This document shows positions 1-15,936 of a stretch of DNA of 64,000 nt, piece by piece. The position numbers and the translations under genes were made by a program. This DNA comes from Lucifuga dentata (taxonomy: Eukaryota > Chordata > Actinopteri > Ophidiiformes > Bythitidae). The DNA lies in NCBI GenBank assembly GCA_014773175.1, contig VXCM01001395.1, positions 39,843 to 103,842 on the forward strand, read 5' to 3'. The notes under the pieces were generated by a model, which saw only the letters and a list, made by a program, of their open reading frames with translations, was not told the DNA's origin and searched no databases. The number at the start of each line of letters is the position of its first letter. The stretch's first letter is position 1.

Positions 1-63
1 AGTTTTGTGTGCTCTAGCAGTTTCACACAGTTGTATTTTACATGGCCAGATTTGATTTCCCAG

Positions 64-677
64 GTGTTTGCAGCCTCTTCTGCTGGTTTCCAGTGCACAG
101 GGTTTGAGATCAACTCCATTTTACTGGCATATTCTAAAAGCAAAGCATATTGGACTGGAGTTCCTTCCAGCCAGGCAGTCTTTGTTAAAAAAGACTTCTG
201 GAAGGTATGGCTTTAATAGAAATGATATCTCTCCTTAATCCATCCATTTGTTTGACCATTTTTGCAATTTTCTTTTTCTTAGACTGATTTATCAACATAC
301 AACAATGTGACAGCTTTCCTTGCTCCAGGAGTGGTGAGTTTTTCCTCCCATAGATTTGTTGTTTTCTTTTCTGCACATCTTTTGCTGCTGTACAAGTTAT
401 ACAGGAATGAATTGAACCTCTTTCCTACCTGTTTTCTTTGCATTTGATTGGTTGGAGAGTGATGCTAACTTCTCTGATTGGTCGGCAGATGGAGGCGCTG
501 AGAGAGAAGCTGCTGAAGGAGCTTCCTGATGACGCCCGTGTTATTGCCTGTCGTTTTCCTTTCCCCCACTGGCCACATCATTCATCTGCAGGCTCTGGTC
601 TGGACCAGACGTGGGCTTATGACATCAGCACAGTACGCACAAGCCTGCAAAATGTACAGAGCGCAATGTCAGCATAA
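64..677 (+). CDS. atpsckmt: ATPSCKMT (FAM173B)-like mitochondrial lysine methyltransferase, 3' part
   Basis: Partial gene; the 5' exons lie before the window. Three exons are visible: 64-204, 283-333 and 489-677 (TAA stop), each with AG/GT borders, giving the last 126 codons in one continuous frame. The family is a SAM-dependent seven-beta-strand methyltransferase. ATPSCKMT trimethylates a lysine of the ATP synthase c-subunit, and the paralogue ANTKMT acts on the ADP/ATP carrier. Visible motifs are GFEIN (the family's GYELN, after the missing GDGR SAM loop), KKDFWK, FLAPGV, ARVIACRFPFPHW and the terminal TWAYD. The ARVIACRFPFPHW block is identical to what I recall for ATPSCKMT, while KKDLWK/FLAP resembles ANTKMT, so the choice of paralogue is inferred, helped by chromosome-5 linkage with plk2 and mier3. 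The C-terminus after WAYD is diverged. Membership of the family is secure; the paralogue is less so. Confidence 0.8.
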
Positions 678-1104
678 GTCTCAGTCTGTGAGGTAATTAT
701 TCCCAAACTCTGTCATCCTCACCATCTGAACAAAATTGTAACCTGGAAAAGCCTCTGCACTACACTTTTCTGAGCACGTAGCCATTGGTCTATTGGAGAA
801 TTTCAGTAAATTATCACACATATGCTTTTGAAAGTTGCCTTTAAACACTACAAGGATGACAGAGACTCTTTGACTAAACAATAAGTCACAATGAACTCGA
901 CATTTCTTAGCACCTGGAGCATTTACACAAATTCTGAGTACCCCTGGTGCAACATGACTGACAATCTTACCATACCCATAATCCACTGCTGCATTATTAG
1001 AATACAGCTGTGTCTGTCACTGCAACAACAAGCAGGTCTGTCACTGTAGCTTATTCATTATTTAAAAAATACTTCCATATCGAAACTTATCAATATAGTA
1101 CTTA

Positions 1105-1473
1105 CAGTGGCTTCAAAAGTCTGAGACCACATTGAAAATCTGGGATGTTTTCCATGTAAATCTGGAAATAATCAGAAAGTCTGACATCACAAGAAGCTCT
1201 TCGACCAAATCATGCTGGGATAACTTGGGTCATCAGGTTTTGCACAAACTTGTAGAGTCCATGCCAGCTCGAGTGCATGCTGTTATTAAAGTAAAAGGGG
1301 GGCATACCAAATATTAAAATACTGAAATTCATCTAAATTTTTCAAAGATTCAACTTTTCACGCAAACTGTTAAGATGATGTTATCACTTGTAATGAAAAA
1401 TCTTGTTTTAAATTTAAAAAGAATGCAGAATAGAAGCATTTTCACAGTGGTCTCAGACTTTTGGACCTCACTG
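1105..1473 (+). mobile_element. Internally deleted Tc1/mariner-type transposon
   Basis: The ends are inverted copies: 5' CAGTGGCTTCAAAAGTCTG and, on the opposite strand at the 3' end, CAGTGAGGTCCAAAAGTCTG, both continuing into AGACCAC. TA dinucleotides flank both ends (1103-1104 and 1474-1475), as expected for Tc1 target duplication. The interior around 1222-1316 encodes the conserved Tc1 transposase C-terminus in the plus frame (LHKLVESMPARVHAVIK, then KGGHTKY and stop). The DNA-binding domains and the DDE catalytic core are missing, so the copy is non-autonomous. At about 370 bp it is far shorter than the roughly 1.6 kb of full elements. Confidence 0.85.
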
Positions 1474-1562
1474 TATATACTGTATTTACATAAGCAAAAT
1501 TTATAAATAATAGACAAACAAATATCTGTTGTTATGCTATATTCACTCCATCATTGAAATAG

Positions 1563-1620
1563 AAAATTACTAGATATGTAAAGTATCTATAAACTAAAAT
1601 TACTAGATATGTAAAGTATC
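1563..1620. repeat. Short direct repeat, two identical 25-bp copies
   Basis: Copies at 1563-1587 and 1596-1620 share the core TTACTAGATATGTAAAGTATC and are offset by 33 bp. They lie just downstream of the Tc1-like element. Confidence 0.85.
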
Positions 1621-2254
1621 AACAAGTTCCAAACTGTGAAATAAAGACAATTTTGTCATTGCACTTGAATTTCTTTTAAACATGTCTGCTACAAAACCCT
1701 CTGGGTTGAACTTAAATTGACACTGATTAAATGATGAGTTTGCTGAATGTATGCGTTTCCTTAGGACTCTTGCTTCATTGCCGTTTTTGTAGAGATTATC
1801 AAGTGTTTAGTAAAGAAAAGTGGAGCATGTAAGCCTTCAACTGCCCTGAAAGCATGATTGGGTGAACAATTCCTTATCTTGAAATTTGGGGATTTTTATG
1901 ATTTCACTTCTGTTTTTTCATGATTTCCTTACAAACTCCTCAAAATTGGAGATAAAAGTTTGTTGAATTCTAAGCCCCAATATGTCCTATTTTTTATTAC
2001 CTCTATCTACCCTTGCCCATGTACTTCCTCACACACAGCTATTCTACATTGTCATTGACCAATATTGCAGTAATGCAGAAAGGCCTGTTACAAAAACTTT
2101 ACTGAGTATATATATTTACAATTTTGCAGAGTAGCCACCTTAAATCTGGAACATGAACTGATCTTTCTGGATTTTGTTCAGCACACTTACTGTATCCAGA
2201 TAAAAGCAAACCTGCTCTTGGACTGCACGGCACTATAGCAGGAACCTAAAGTGT

Positions 2255-2269
2255 CCACTCGATGGCGCT
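2255..2269 (+). promoter_or_regulatory. Candidate CTCF-binding motif
   Basis: CCACTCGATGGCGCT matches the CTCF consensus CCASYAGRKGGCRSY at 14 of 15 positions. It lies about 600 bp upstream of plk2, between two genes. A motif match only; occupancy unknown. Confidence 0.4.
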
Positions 2270-2664
2270 AGTGCTCCAATCTGAGATTTCTCTCAAAAAC
2301 ACAAGTTCAAAGGCGTGAGCCTGAACAGAATACAGACTGATTATCCTCTGCATGGTGGATTCGACTACACGTATCAGACTTCTTACACTGTCAATGATTC
2401 TGTACCCCCCAAAAATAAAATGTGTATTCACCTACCACAATCATTTAATTTCATGAACCAAGGGATAAACTATAGAGAGAGGAGCTTACTTTAACATTAT
2501 ATGTTAATTGAGGGTCACCATAAAGAAACATGATCATTGATTCATTTGCCTTGTTGCAATTAATGTCTGACGACGGCGGTGACGAAGGAAATAAGTTGCA
2601 TTCAATTCAGTCCAATTTTTAATGATCTATATATTATATCAGAAGGCACATAATCCATACATTT

Positions 2665-2804
2665 CTTTATAAGGCTGTCTCTTTGGACGCGTTGACTGCA
2701 ATCACCACGAACAGGCGAGTTATCGAGAAGTGGCAGACCTCGTGTGACGTCATAGAGAGGGCGGCAGACAGCAGGGCAGGGTGGGGTGGGTGCCAGAGTA
2801 TAAA
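2665..2804 (+). promoter_or_regulatory. plk2 core promoter: CArG-like box, CRE and TATA box
   Basis: Three elements are in promoter order. CTTTATAAGG (2665-2674) is one base off the SRF CArG consensus. TGACGTCA (2745-2752) is a perfect palindromic cAMP response element. TATAAA (2799-2804) lies 56 bp before the plk2 ATG, predicting a start site near 2830 and a 5' UTR of only about 30 nt. CREB/SRF plus TATA is typical of immediate-early genes, and mammalian PLK2 (SNK, serum-inducible kinase) is one. Confidence 0.7.
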
Positions 2805-2859
2805 GGCGCACAGATAGACCCAAGACTGTATTTAGAGTGCGGGACTAGAAGCGACTTCC

Positions 2860-7600
<4,741 letters not shown>

Positions 7601-8388
7601 ACTCACAACCATCTGTGGGGGACAGTGTTATATAGACAAACACACACATTGTGTTACTGCAGTGCTGTGGTGGAGCCAGGAATTGGACAGAGAGCTTTTG
7701 TGGACAGACCTTTGCAGAGCAGTGACTAAATTAACATTCCTTCACTGTTGCACCTTCATGACTCAGCAGAAATGCAGCTGAAAAAATTAATATGGACAGA
7801 CTCTGAGGAGGAGGAAGATGAAATGTAGCACAATGACAGCAGACAGAAAAGGGCTGATATGTATGTCGACTGCGGGAGGAGAGAAAGAAACGAGCGTGGT
7901 GGAACGAGTATGTTGGTACGAATGTGAACTCCAGATGTTTGGGACAATGAGGGATGCTTGGAAGTAAAGATGAATGCTGGGCTGGCACCAGCTGACATGT
8001 ATAATGTTGGTGTTGTTTGTAGAGGTTAATCCATAAATGGCTCTGAAATCTAATTAGGGCTCATTTTTGGAATATTGTAAATGATGTAAACTTAATGCCA
8101 TAGCCTGCTCTGCAGTGCAGAGAAATGGGTTGCTTATGTGTGTAGAAGGGACAGGGTGGGATTTTTTCTTTTTTTTTGGGGGGGGGATCTCACATTTATT
8201 TTAAAAACTGTGATTTGTTCTCTTTGCTGATAAATGGACACAGCACACTGAACTGGGAGAGAATTACATTAAAAATACAGTGCTAGAGATCATGTAAGGG
8301 TCACTTAAGAGCCATTATCACCTTAGTGGAAAATGTCCTAAATAACTTATTGTGTAAAAAGTGCAGTATTTATTTATTTAATAATAAA
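7601..8388 (+). other. plk2 3' UTR
   Basis: Runs from the TAA stop to the AATAAA at 8383-8388, about 0.8 kb. It contains a poly-T/poly-G tract near 8166-8187 and the AU-rich element listed separately. The end is inferred from the poly(A) signal. Confidence 0.7.
8368..8388 (+). promoter_or_regulatory. AU-rich instability element with poly(A) signal
   Basis: ATTTATTTATTTA (8368-8380) is three overlapping AUUUA pentamers, a class II AU-rich element, followed two bases later by AATAAA (8383-8388). Such elements give the rapid mRNA turnover usual for immediate-early transcripts. Confidence 0.7.
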
Positions 8389-9780
8389 GAGAATTTTCTT
8401 TTAAAAAAAATGCACTTGAATGTTTGTCTTCTTCGCTCAGTGTTTTACCCTTTTATCTATTTCCTTCTGTCGCTGCTGGTAGATTTTCTCGGTGTATGGT
8501 CAAAATAGCTGCCTGGTGTTATGTTTTTCCAGACTGGTAAACAAACCTTTCAACAAACCATATGGCAGCATGACCCTCATATCTCACCAGAAACTTTTCT
8601 GTTTGAAAAGATGCACACAGATGGAAACATTATAAAAGGTATTTGGAGGCTCCTTCTTTCCTGAATTTTCATCTTCTAAAAGGGAAATAGCAAAGATGAC
8701 TGAATGGTGTGACATACACACATTCACAAACAGAAACACAATATTTCACACACAAGCAAAGGCAGACAAGCAGTGACAGTAAGAGACAAACCAATAAAAT
8801 CACAGACTAGACCACGTGAGGTCAGTGATGGCATCAGAGCCTTTGAGGCAAGCATTCTTTGATGTCCTTTTACGCTCAGTGATTGTAACTATGGCAACAA
8901 GCAACCACTGATGAATTCTGTGCAAGCAGGAAATCAAAAGACATGTGGCACAGCTTCTCCTTTCTGAATGACTAATATCATATTTGGGCTAAAATCTTAA
9001 CTCTAGATTTTTCCTTGTACTATCTGATTTGCATTTTTATCACACAGTCTATTCTTTCTATTTTATCTGGTTGCCTGCTGAATACCTCGTCACCCTTGGA
9101 GCTTATATAATGATAGAATTTGAGCATCTATGTTTGAGTCATCCCTTTAGATGTTGACTCCAAATATCTCTGCTCTTAGAGTTTAATAATGCATGCCTCA
9201 TGAATAAACATACCCACGCAGACTGAAGCAGAGCAGGAAGTGCCCTACAAGAGGACGGAGCAGGAATTATTCATCAACACCTCCAGGTCTGAATGTGTGT
9301 ATTTTGACAATAAGGGCCCAGAAATAGATTCTGTTGTTGACTTAAAATGTTCTGGCCTTCATGGGTTATTTTACTGTAATTCTTTATGGCTGAATAAGTC
9401 AGTGCAGCAACCTTTACCTTTCTGAGATTTGATTTAAAAAAAATTCCCTGGAGAAGGTTTTCCTGTTGGTTACATCAAAACTGTTGTTTATATCCTAAAA
9501 TGTCATAAAAATCTGGGTTGTCAAAGCAATCAGAACTGCCTTACAAAGCATCACTGAGCATAAGAACAGTATCAGACTGAAGTTTTCCACTTTCTGCTTT
9601 GTCATGTTTCAGCACTGACACTGTTCACATACAGTATAATGTATGTCCTATAGCAGTTGGATGCTTTATGGAAACCATTCTGACAATGGATGGTCCTGCT
9701 ATTTATGGAATTTTTATATAATTATTTTTGTATTATTTATCTTCCTCTATTATTTCCTTTGTAAATTACTGCCACTATTG
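8389..9780. other. Intergenic, nothing recognised
   Basis: AT-rich sequence with only short frames. No conserved protein motif, transposon end or RNA gene seen. Confidence 0.5.
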
Positions 9781-9992
9781 CAAATCTGTCCAGTCAAGGA
9801 GAGGGGATCTCACTTTGAACTTCCTCTCCCAAATTTCCTTGTCTTAAATACAAAGGTTTTTAGGGAGTTTTTCCTTGTCTTCTTAGGCTCAGATAGAGCT
9901 TAGGCTAAGTCAGGAACCCGTGTTGTTGGGCCTGCAAAGCCTTTGAGACAATTTGTATGATATTGAGTTAGATAAATAAACTTGACTTTCAG
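9781..9992 (+). repeat. 3' part of a fish interspersed repeat (non-LTR retroelement type tail)
   Basis: Contains AGGGAGTTTTTCCTTG, then AAAGCCTTTGAGACAATTTG and AATAAACTTGACTTTC at 9977-9992. This block order (GAGTTTTTCCTTG, then CTTTGAGACA, then AATAAAxTTGACTT) is one I recall as very common in teleost genomes as the 3' end of a retroposed repeat. The family name is not claimed. Confidence 0.6.
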
Positions 9993-11019
9993 ATAACAGT
10001 TGTCTGGATTTGGTTGAAAAATTAAAACTTTTTTAGACATTTAGGTTACATATAAATATTGTCCCAACAGCATTATAATGATAATATTTTTCAGTGACAA
10101 ATGTTGTTATAATGATATTGAAGTAAGTGTTATAAAAAATAAAATTAAAAAAAAAAACTTTCAGTGAACATCTAACTAGGTTGATAACTGAGAGGCTGTA
10201 GAAAGTCTGGCTGAAAGCTCATAAATTTGGTTTGTGCAGTGGGGATAATTGTTTTCAAGCATGTAGAAGAAAAACTGTTCTCCAGCAGCAGTTTTTGTGA
10301 GTGTATGCTAGTTATAAATAAGTGGGTGATAAACAGTTCTCAGACCAGTGCTGGAAATCAAATTCAGCTCTTGCCTATGATTAACTTTACACTCCAGTCA
10401 GATTAGAACCTTTTGTTTGACTTTGCATATGTTACTTGATCAATGTAATTGCCTCACAGAAATTTTCTGTGACTGTAGACAACAGATAAACTGATGTTCT
10501 AAGTGTCACTGCCATGCAAAAACATGATTTCGATACTTGTAGTTGCTGGTGTTCAGTATCAGACACACTAAGCTGCTTCTCTGCTTCATCACACTGGAGA
10601 ACATCTTGTGTGTGCAGGCAGATGAGAAGATGAGCTCTGAAATGAGTCCAACTGGACTGACAACGGGGATCTTCCTACCTCAGTTTTCATTATAAAGTCC
10701 TCTGCAGGCAGAAAAGTGAGTCAGCTTGTAGTTAGAAGTAATAGTAGGCACAATCACCCAGAAAAAAAAGAAACATGTTTAATATCTGCACCCACTCAGG
10801 GGATTTTAGGGCTTTTGCAGATCAAATGTCAGCGGCTCCTCCTCCTCCTACTTTGTGGACTAAAACATATACAGAGAATTGTAATGATGGAGTTCTGCCT
10901 GCTGTAGGCTACAACATGATCATGGACTGCCTAGAAATGAGCAATGTACAGCAGTCAAACTTGTAGATTTGCCAGCACAAACTTAGAGAAACACAGTAGT
11001 TTTATCAAGGAAATGCTTG

Positions 11020-11066
<47 letters not shown>

Positions 11067-13291
11067 TTTTCATAGGTCTAGCTTCCTCCCAGGTACTTAT
11101 GCTGAGAAAATGAGTCATCATGTGATGTAGCGGCTGCTTCGTGTTCAGTGGTGATGTTAAAGCTTGAATCCTATAATTATGTTATGATCAAAAAGGGCTT
11201 TTTAGCTGAAACTATGAACATTTGACTTTGCCACAAGCTTTTGGTTTATTAATAATGAAACAGGGAGTCCACCACCTAGTTTGTATCCAAATTAGCAGCA
11301 AGACTGAAAGAAGGAATAAAGACAGCAACAACCCTTAAATTTAGACCAAATCCCAAAAAATCTCCCATAAAACATTACAAGCCATTTGCCTGTAACTATA
11401 TTTCAGGTGGCCCAAAGCTGCACTGACAACCTTCCAGCATGATCAGGTTACTCTCTCTCTCTCTTTCTCTTCTCTGCTTCTTAATTGTTGCAAAAGCTGA
11501 CCTGACGTGGATGAGGATAACATGCAGAATGTTACTGGTGAGCTGACTGATGTGAGGAGGAGGAGTTGTTCAGTTTCTGTGATAACAGTTTGTCCTTCAG
11601 CTCTTCTGACTGCACTAGCACCATCACCAGTGATGTCAGTAGAGAATGAAAGTTACTTGAAACGTGGTAATGACCTGCTGATTTCATATAAAAGCATCAC
11701 ATGGTTGTGTGTAGGCAGCTTTCTTCGCCTGACAAAAAAGAAACGATAATGACTGAAGAGAAAAAAAAGTGAGAGTAAAGTCTGCAAGAGTTTCTACATG
11801 AATGAAAAATACTGCGATGGTCAAAGATCTCAATTCAAGATCTCAGATTTTTGATCTGATCATTGCCTTGCCATTACTCATAAGTGGAACATATAATATC
11901 ACCCTTATATTATACAATTACCCTGTTGAGCGAGGCACTTGATAGGCAGTCCAAGTAAATCCACACTGGTGAAAAGAGTGTTGTCTTGATGATTTTACAG
12001 TAAGTGAGTAAAATAATCTGATCACAAAAGTGAAAAAGAATACTTTTACTAAACACAATAGAAGGATTTGCCACCATATAACCCCTTTAGAAGACCACGA
12101 CCCTTTATCAATAAAGTTCAGTTTAGTTCAGTTAGACCCTTTATTATATATTAGTCTTTATTCAGATCCTAAAAGTAATTTGTTGGCAGCCCAATACAGA
12201 ACAAAATGTGACAACAGCAACACACAAATTTAATCTATGCAGGAATATTGTCACCAAATACCAAAAACCCAATGAAAATAGAAAACTTATATCTCAGCTC
12301 CAGCAATGAGCACTTATCCATCAATCAATTCATAGATCAATATGGTCAGATTAAAAAAAAAAGCAAAACATGATTCTGCTCTCACGTCTGGCCTTTTGGT
12401 TGTTTGATTAGAGTTCCAGCAGAAATATAAAAGGACTGCATCATCATCACCATCCTGTCATTATAGTATTTTTAGTGATGCAGGATTAACTGAAATGCAC
12501 TGCCTACAAAGATAATTACTGTTTAAGATCCACTATGGAATGGCTGCATCAAAGTAGAAACAGCATACCATCCATACCCACGCCAGTAAATGAGAGGGTG
12601 TGTGGTGGTGACCCTGCAAAGTTCAGCTTCTCATGCCTAAGCAGAGTATTTCAACATTTAATCTATTCCACCTGAAGCTGTAGTAAAAGATTTTCACTTT
12701 TTTAAAACTGTCAGATCTGCTAAATAACAGCAACATGTTACTTGTTGCCTGTGCCATCACATCAGCAAAGATAAACATATTGTCCACTTGCTGTTGGTCC
12801 ATAACCATTACAGCAGGAAGTTCAAAGGTCATCCAATGTGAACAGTGCTGGCAGGCGTGAATGTGGTTAAATGTGGAAAGCAAGGCATTTAGCAAAGATG
12901 TGTGAAGTGCGGCAAATGTTTAAACACAGCCCTGCCTTATGGAGGGGAGGAAACTCCAGAAGCTTCAAAGCAGCATTTCAATCCAGTGACTCAGAGTTTG
13001 AAGAACAAAGCTGATCCCACACACACTCCATCTCTCTTTGGATTTAGACAGGGCTGCATTTTTCATCACACTTGAATATTATTGTTCCTCTCTGAGTTCA
13101 CACTAGAGATTTACATGCATTCTGTTAACGCTAGTAATTATATTACCATGAATACGCATTATATGAATCATGGATTTTCAAATAAATACACAGCAAAATC
13201 ACTACTAGCAGAGGCAAAATGATTGATATTACTGCTTTTGTTCAGTGTTTTACTGCTTCACATTTTTGACAGTCACAACTTGCCCATGTGC
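9993..13291. other. Intergenic, no gene; one (GT)n microsatellite
   Basis: No coding exon recognised. A (GT)n run of about 43 bp lies at 11022-11064. Short frames here carry no recognisable motif. Confidence 0.5.
11022..11064. repeat. (GT)n microsatellite
   Basis: About 21 uninterrupted GT units. Confidence 0.97.
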
Positions 13292-13735
13292 CTTTTTTTT
13301 TTTTTTTTTTTTNTTTTTTTTTTTTTTTTTTACTAAGTCAATAAAACTAAGTACATATAGTATGAACAACCATCCTGAATTAAGACTATGTAACACTGAA
13401 GTTCTGCAGAAGTTTATGTCTCTTTGGTAATGGTGTAGCTGTGGAGGACTGTCCTGATAAGGCTTGCCCTTGCTACAACAAATCGCTAACCTGTTCTTTA
13501 GTGCAGATTGCAAAGTTTGGCCTGCTGATGCTCTGATAAAATTTTTGCCACAAATTGGAACAAAAAACTCCTCGACATAACCCATGTACTTTTGGCATTT
13601 CTCCAGAGCTGTAGTAACAAGTGTTCCTCTGGGAAATGTCAACGGTAATCTTAGCCACTGCGGTTCTTGAGGAGGAATGGGTTGTGGTGGCATGATTAGG
13701 ATGCCTGCACACATGACATCTGTTACTGAAGATTA
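13292..13735 (-). other. Possible retroposed sequence with poly(A) tail, minus strand
   Basis: A 39-base T run with one N (13292-13330) is a poly(A) tract when read on the minus strand. It lies at the end of a stretch open in one frame for about 150 codons (13250-13714). The predicted protein is not recognised, two frames are open over part of it, and its start is undefined. A genuine retrocopy, a SINE or chance are all possible. Confidence 0.25.
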
Positions 13736-13846
13736 ATCTTTATTGGACCAGTTTTTTAAAGTTTGGTGATGCTGCACAGAGCCATCATTTTGGCAACAGA
13801 TGCACACATATATAGTATACACACATATGAAAATCTAACTATAAAG

Positions 13847-14230
13847 GCAGAAATCTCTCTGTCTCTCTCTGTCTGTCTATCTGTCTGTCTCTCTGTGGCA
13901 CCAATATCTCTAGAACCTGACACTGTATGAAGTTGATATTCGGCAGGTTTATTGCTCAGACCCAAGGACACGCAGTGTCGAGTGTGAAGTTGTTTGGATG
14001 AGCGGTTCTCAAATTGAGCTATGCTGGTAAAAAGTAGACCGTGCAGCAGAATCCACTCCGGGCACAGCAGCATATGCTCCGGTTCAGTGCCACGGTCTCA
14101 ACCCGACCCCGTTCAGCAAACAAAGCTAACTCATGAGGATGTGCAGAACAAAATTATGGCAGGCTGGCACACCTTTAAGTCTGGCCTGTTCCGAACAGCC
14201 ACGTTTTGAACAAACACTACACTAGTGCTT
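13847..14230 (-). repeat. Unidentified interspersed repeat, copy 1
   Basis: Closely matches 61270-61632 in the same orientation over about 360 bp, with shared blocks such as GAAGTTGTTTGGATGAGCGG, CAGCATATGCTCCGGT, GTCTCAACCCGACCC and ACGTGCAGAACAAAATTA (last block with one difference here). Read on the minus strand both copies end in GTGCCACAG- or ATGCCACAG-like sequence followed by an AGACAGACAG tail, as in retroposons with a simple-sequence 3' tail. No transposase or reverse transcriptase motif was seen and I do not recognise the family. Confidence 0.8.
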
Positions 14231-15699
14231 TTAAAGGAGCAGTTGGGGAGAAGTATAGGATATTTTATTTTACCTCTAAGAACATGATTTTTTTTTTTTT
14301 ATAATATTCATATTAATATTCAATTGAAGATTTTAGGTCACTTATATTCAATGAAGGTTTTGATTGCTTAACAGACAAATGCATACATTTGTCATATTTC
14401 CTTCATATTTCCATCTTGTTCATGCCTCTGTTATTTGACAAGGAAACCCTTTAAATCTGCTAATCACTCACTGTTATTTGCAGACAGCTGGCTATATTCA
14501 GTAGGCAAAAATATAAAGTGCTTCTCCTTACACAGCTGAAAATGCTGCACAGCATGAATGAAAATTCTTGGCATGTTGATGCACACAGCAATTTCTACAG
14601 TCACATGTAACTGTTATGCAGCACTTATTCCTGCCTGCTGTGTGTGTTAAGATGTTCCCATTCATGAAAAAATCTATGGTTGCTCTAAGATCTTTACAAA
14701 GGTGTGAGGTTTGTGTGGCTAAGGGCAACGTTTCCGGGGATTTGTCTGACAACCCTATCAACGAGACAATCCATGCATCATCTCTGATGACAGAGGACAA
14801 TCTCCACTTGCTCTACCACTGAGCTGAGTGGGAGACACACTACTGTTTCCATGGCAACTCGTATTCTCATCTTCGTTTGCCAAATATCCAGCTGCATTTC
14901 ATTTAGCTGCTCTCTGTTAGTCATCCTGTATTACGTGCATGTTTCATCAATAAAACCCGTGATCAGATTATTTCATAACAATAAAAGTCCTCTTTATTTT
15001 CTTTTTACAGTGCATACCTGAAACACTTGTAGTTTTATTTTAATTACCACTACATGATGTGAATTTTACTTTTTATAGAATGATTTGGGACTAGATTTAT
15101 TATTTTCTACTGTCACTTCATTGTAGTGTTACTCTGCTCCATGCAGGAACTGAAAAATCACTAAGGGAAAGTGAAACAGCATTTGAATACGTAATTTGAC
15201 AGTTGCTATTATAAAATGATTTCTGGCAGGCAGATAAAATAAATTATGAAAAATGGATAAAGTAGTAGCAAGATAAACCATTTGTCTACATAGCAGTTTG
15301 ACCTCAGACCTGCATTTATAGGACTTTGACGAATGATACAGTTTTAACTGTTTTTTTTTTTTTTNTTTTTTTTTTTTTTGTTTGTTTCATTTTGTAATTC
15401 CCTGTTCTTATTATTCCTTACTCTACTGTATCTGCACACAGCAGCATACTGAAACTTTTCCCAACTTTACATTTGTCAATTTTTGTATTAATATTATCAA
15501 TTTGTTTAAAATTTTGTATCAGTATTATTTTTTTCGCAATATTCTTTCATTATGCTGCAAGGTAACACTCACTTTATTGCATAAGCTTAAAAACGATTGT
15601 AAAAGAATTTTAGAATCAGGGTCGGGGTCCGGGTGGGGGGGNGGTGAGGGTTTACTGGGGAAATGTTCCTCCAGTTTTTTGTGACTGCCATTTATGCTA
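14231..15699. other. Intergenic, nothing recognised
   Basis: AT-rich, with a poly-T tract holding an N (15351-15379) and a G-rich tract with an N at 15642. No coding motif. Confidence 0.5.
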
Positions 15700-15707
15700 C
15701 GCTGGTG

Positions 15708-15936
15708 CTACTGCGCATGTTCGAAACGTGTCTTCCAAGCAGACCCAGAATGTAGTATAAAAGAACCGCATCCATACTTTGGAAGAAGAAACTTAATTGG
15801 AGTGAAGTGGGGGGGNGAAGCATGCCAATCAGATTTGTAGACCAATCAAATTGGTTCTTGCTAGGTGAGCTAGATAAAGGAGGGAGGGGATTGCAGCAGG
15901 TTGTAACAAACATGGCTGACCGACCGTGCAGACAGG
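15708..15936 (+). promoter_or_regulatory. Orphan promoter and first-exon candidate
   Basis: Within about 230 bp lie a partial NRF1-type motif TGCGCATG (about 15712), TATAAAAG (about 15758), two CCAAT boxes (near 15824 and 15841), then ATG at 15912-15914 in good context (ACAAACATGG). Eight codons (MADRPCRQ) plus one base lead to a consensus donor GGTGAGTG at 15937. Unspliced, the frame stops at once. No downstream exon could be linked, so this is a candidate only. Confidence 0.3.

Larger units (their letters stand above)
678..2664. other. Intergenic stretch between atpsckmt and plk2
   Basis: No further coding exon recognised. It contains a possible poly(A) signal AATAAA at 1640-1645 that could end the upstream gene, a deleted Tc1-like element (1105-1473), a 25-bp direct repeat (1563-1587 and 1596-1620) and a CTCF-like motif (2255-2269). 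Confidence 0.6.
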
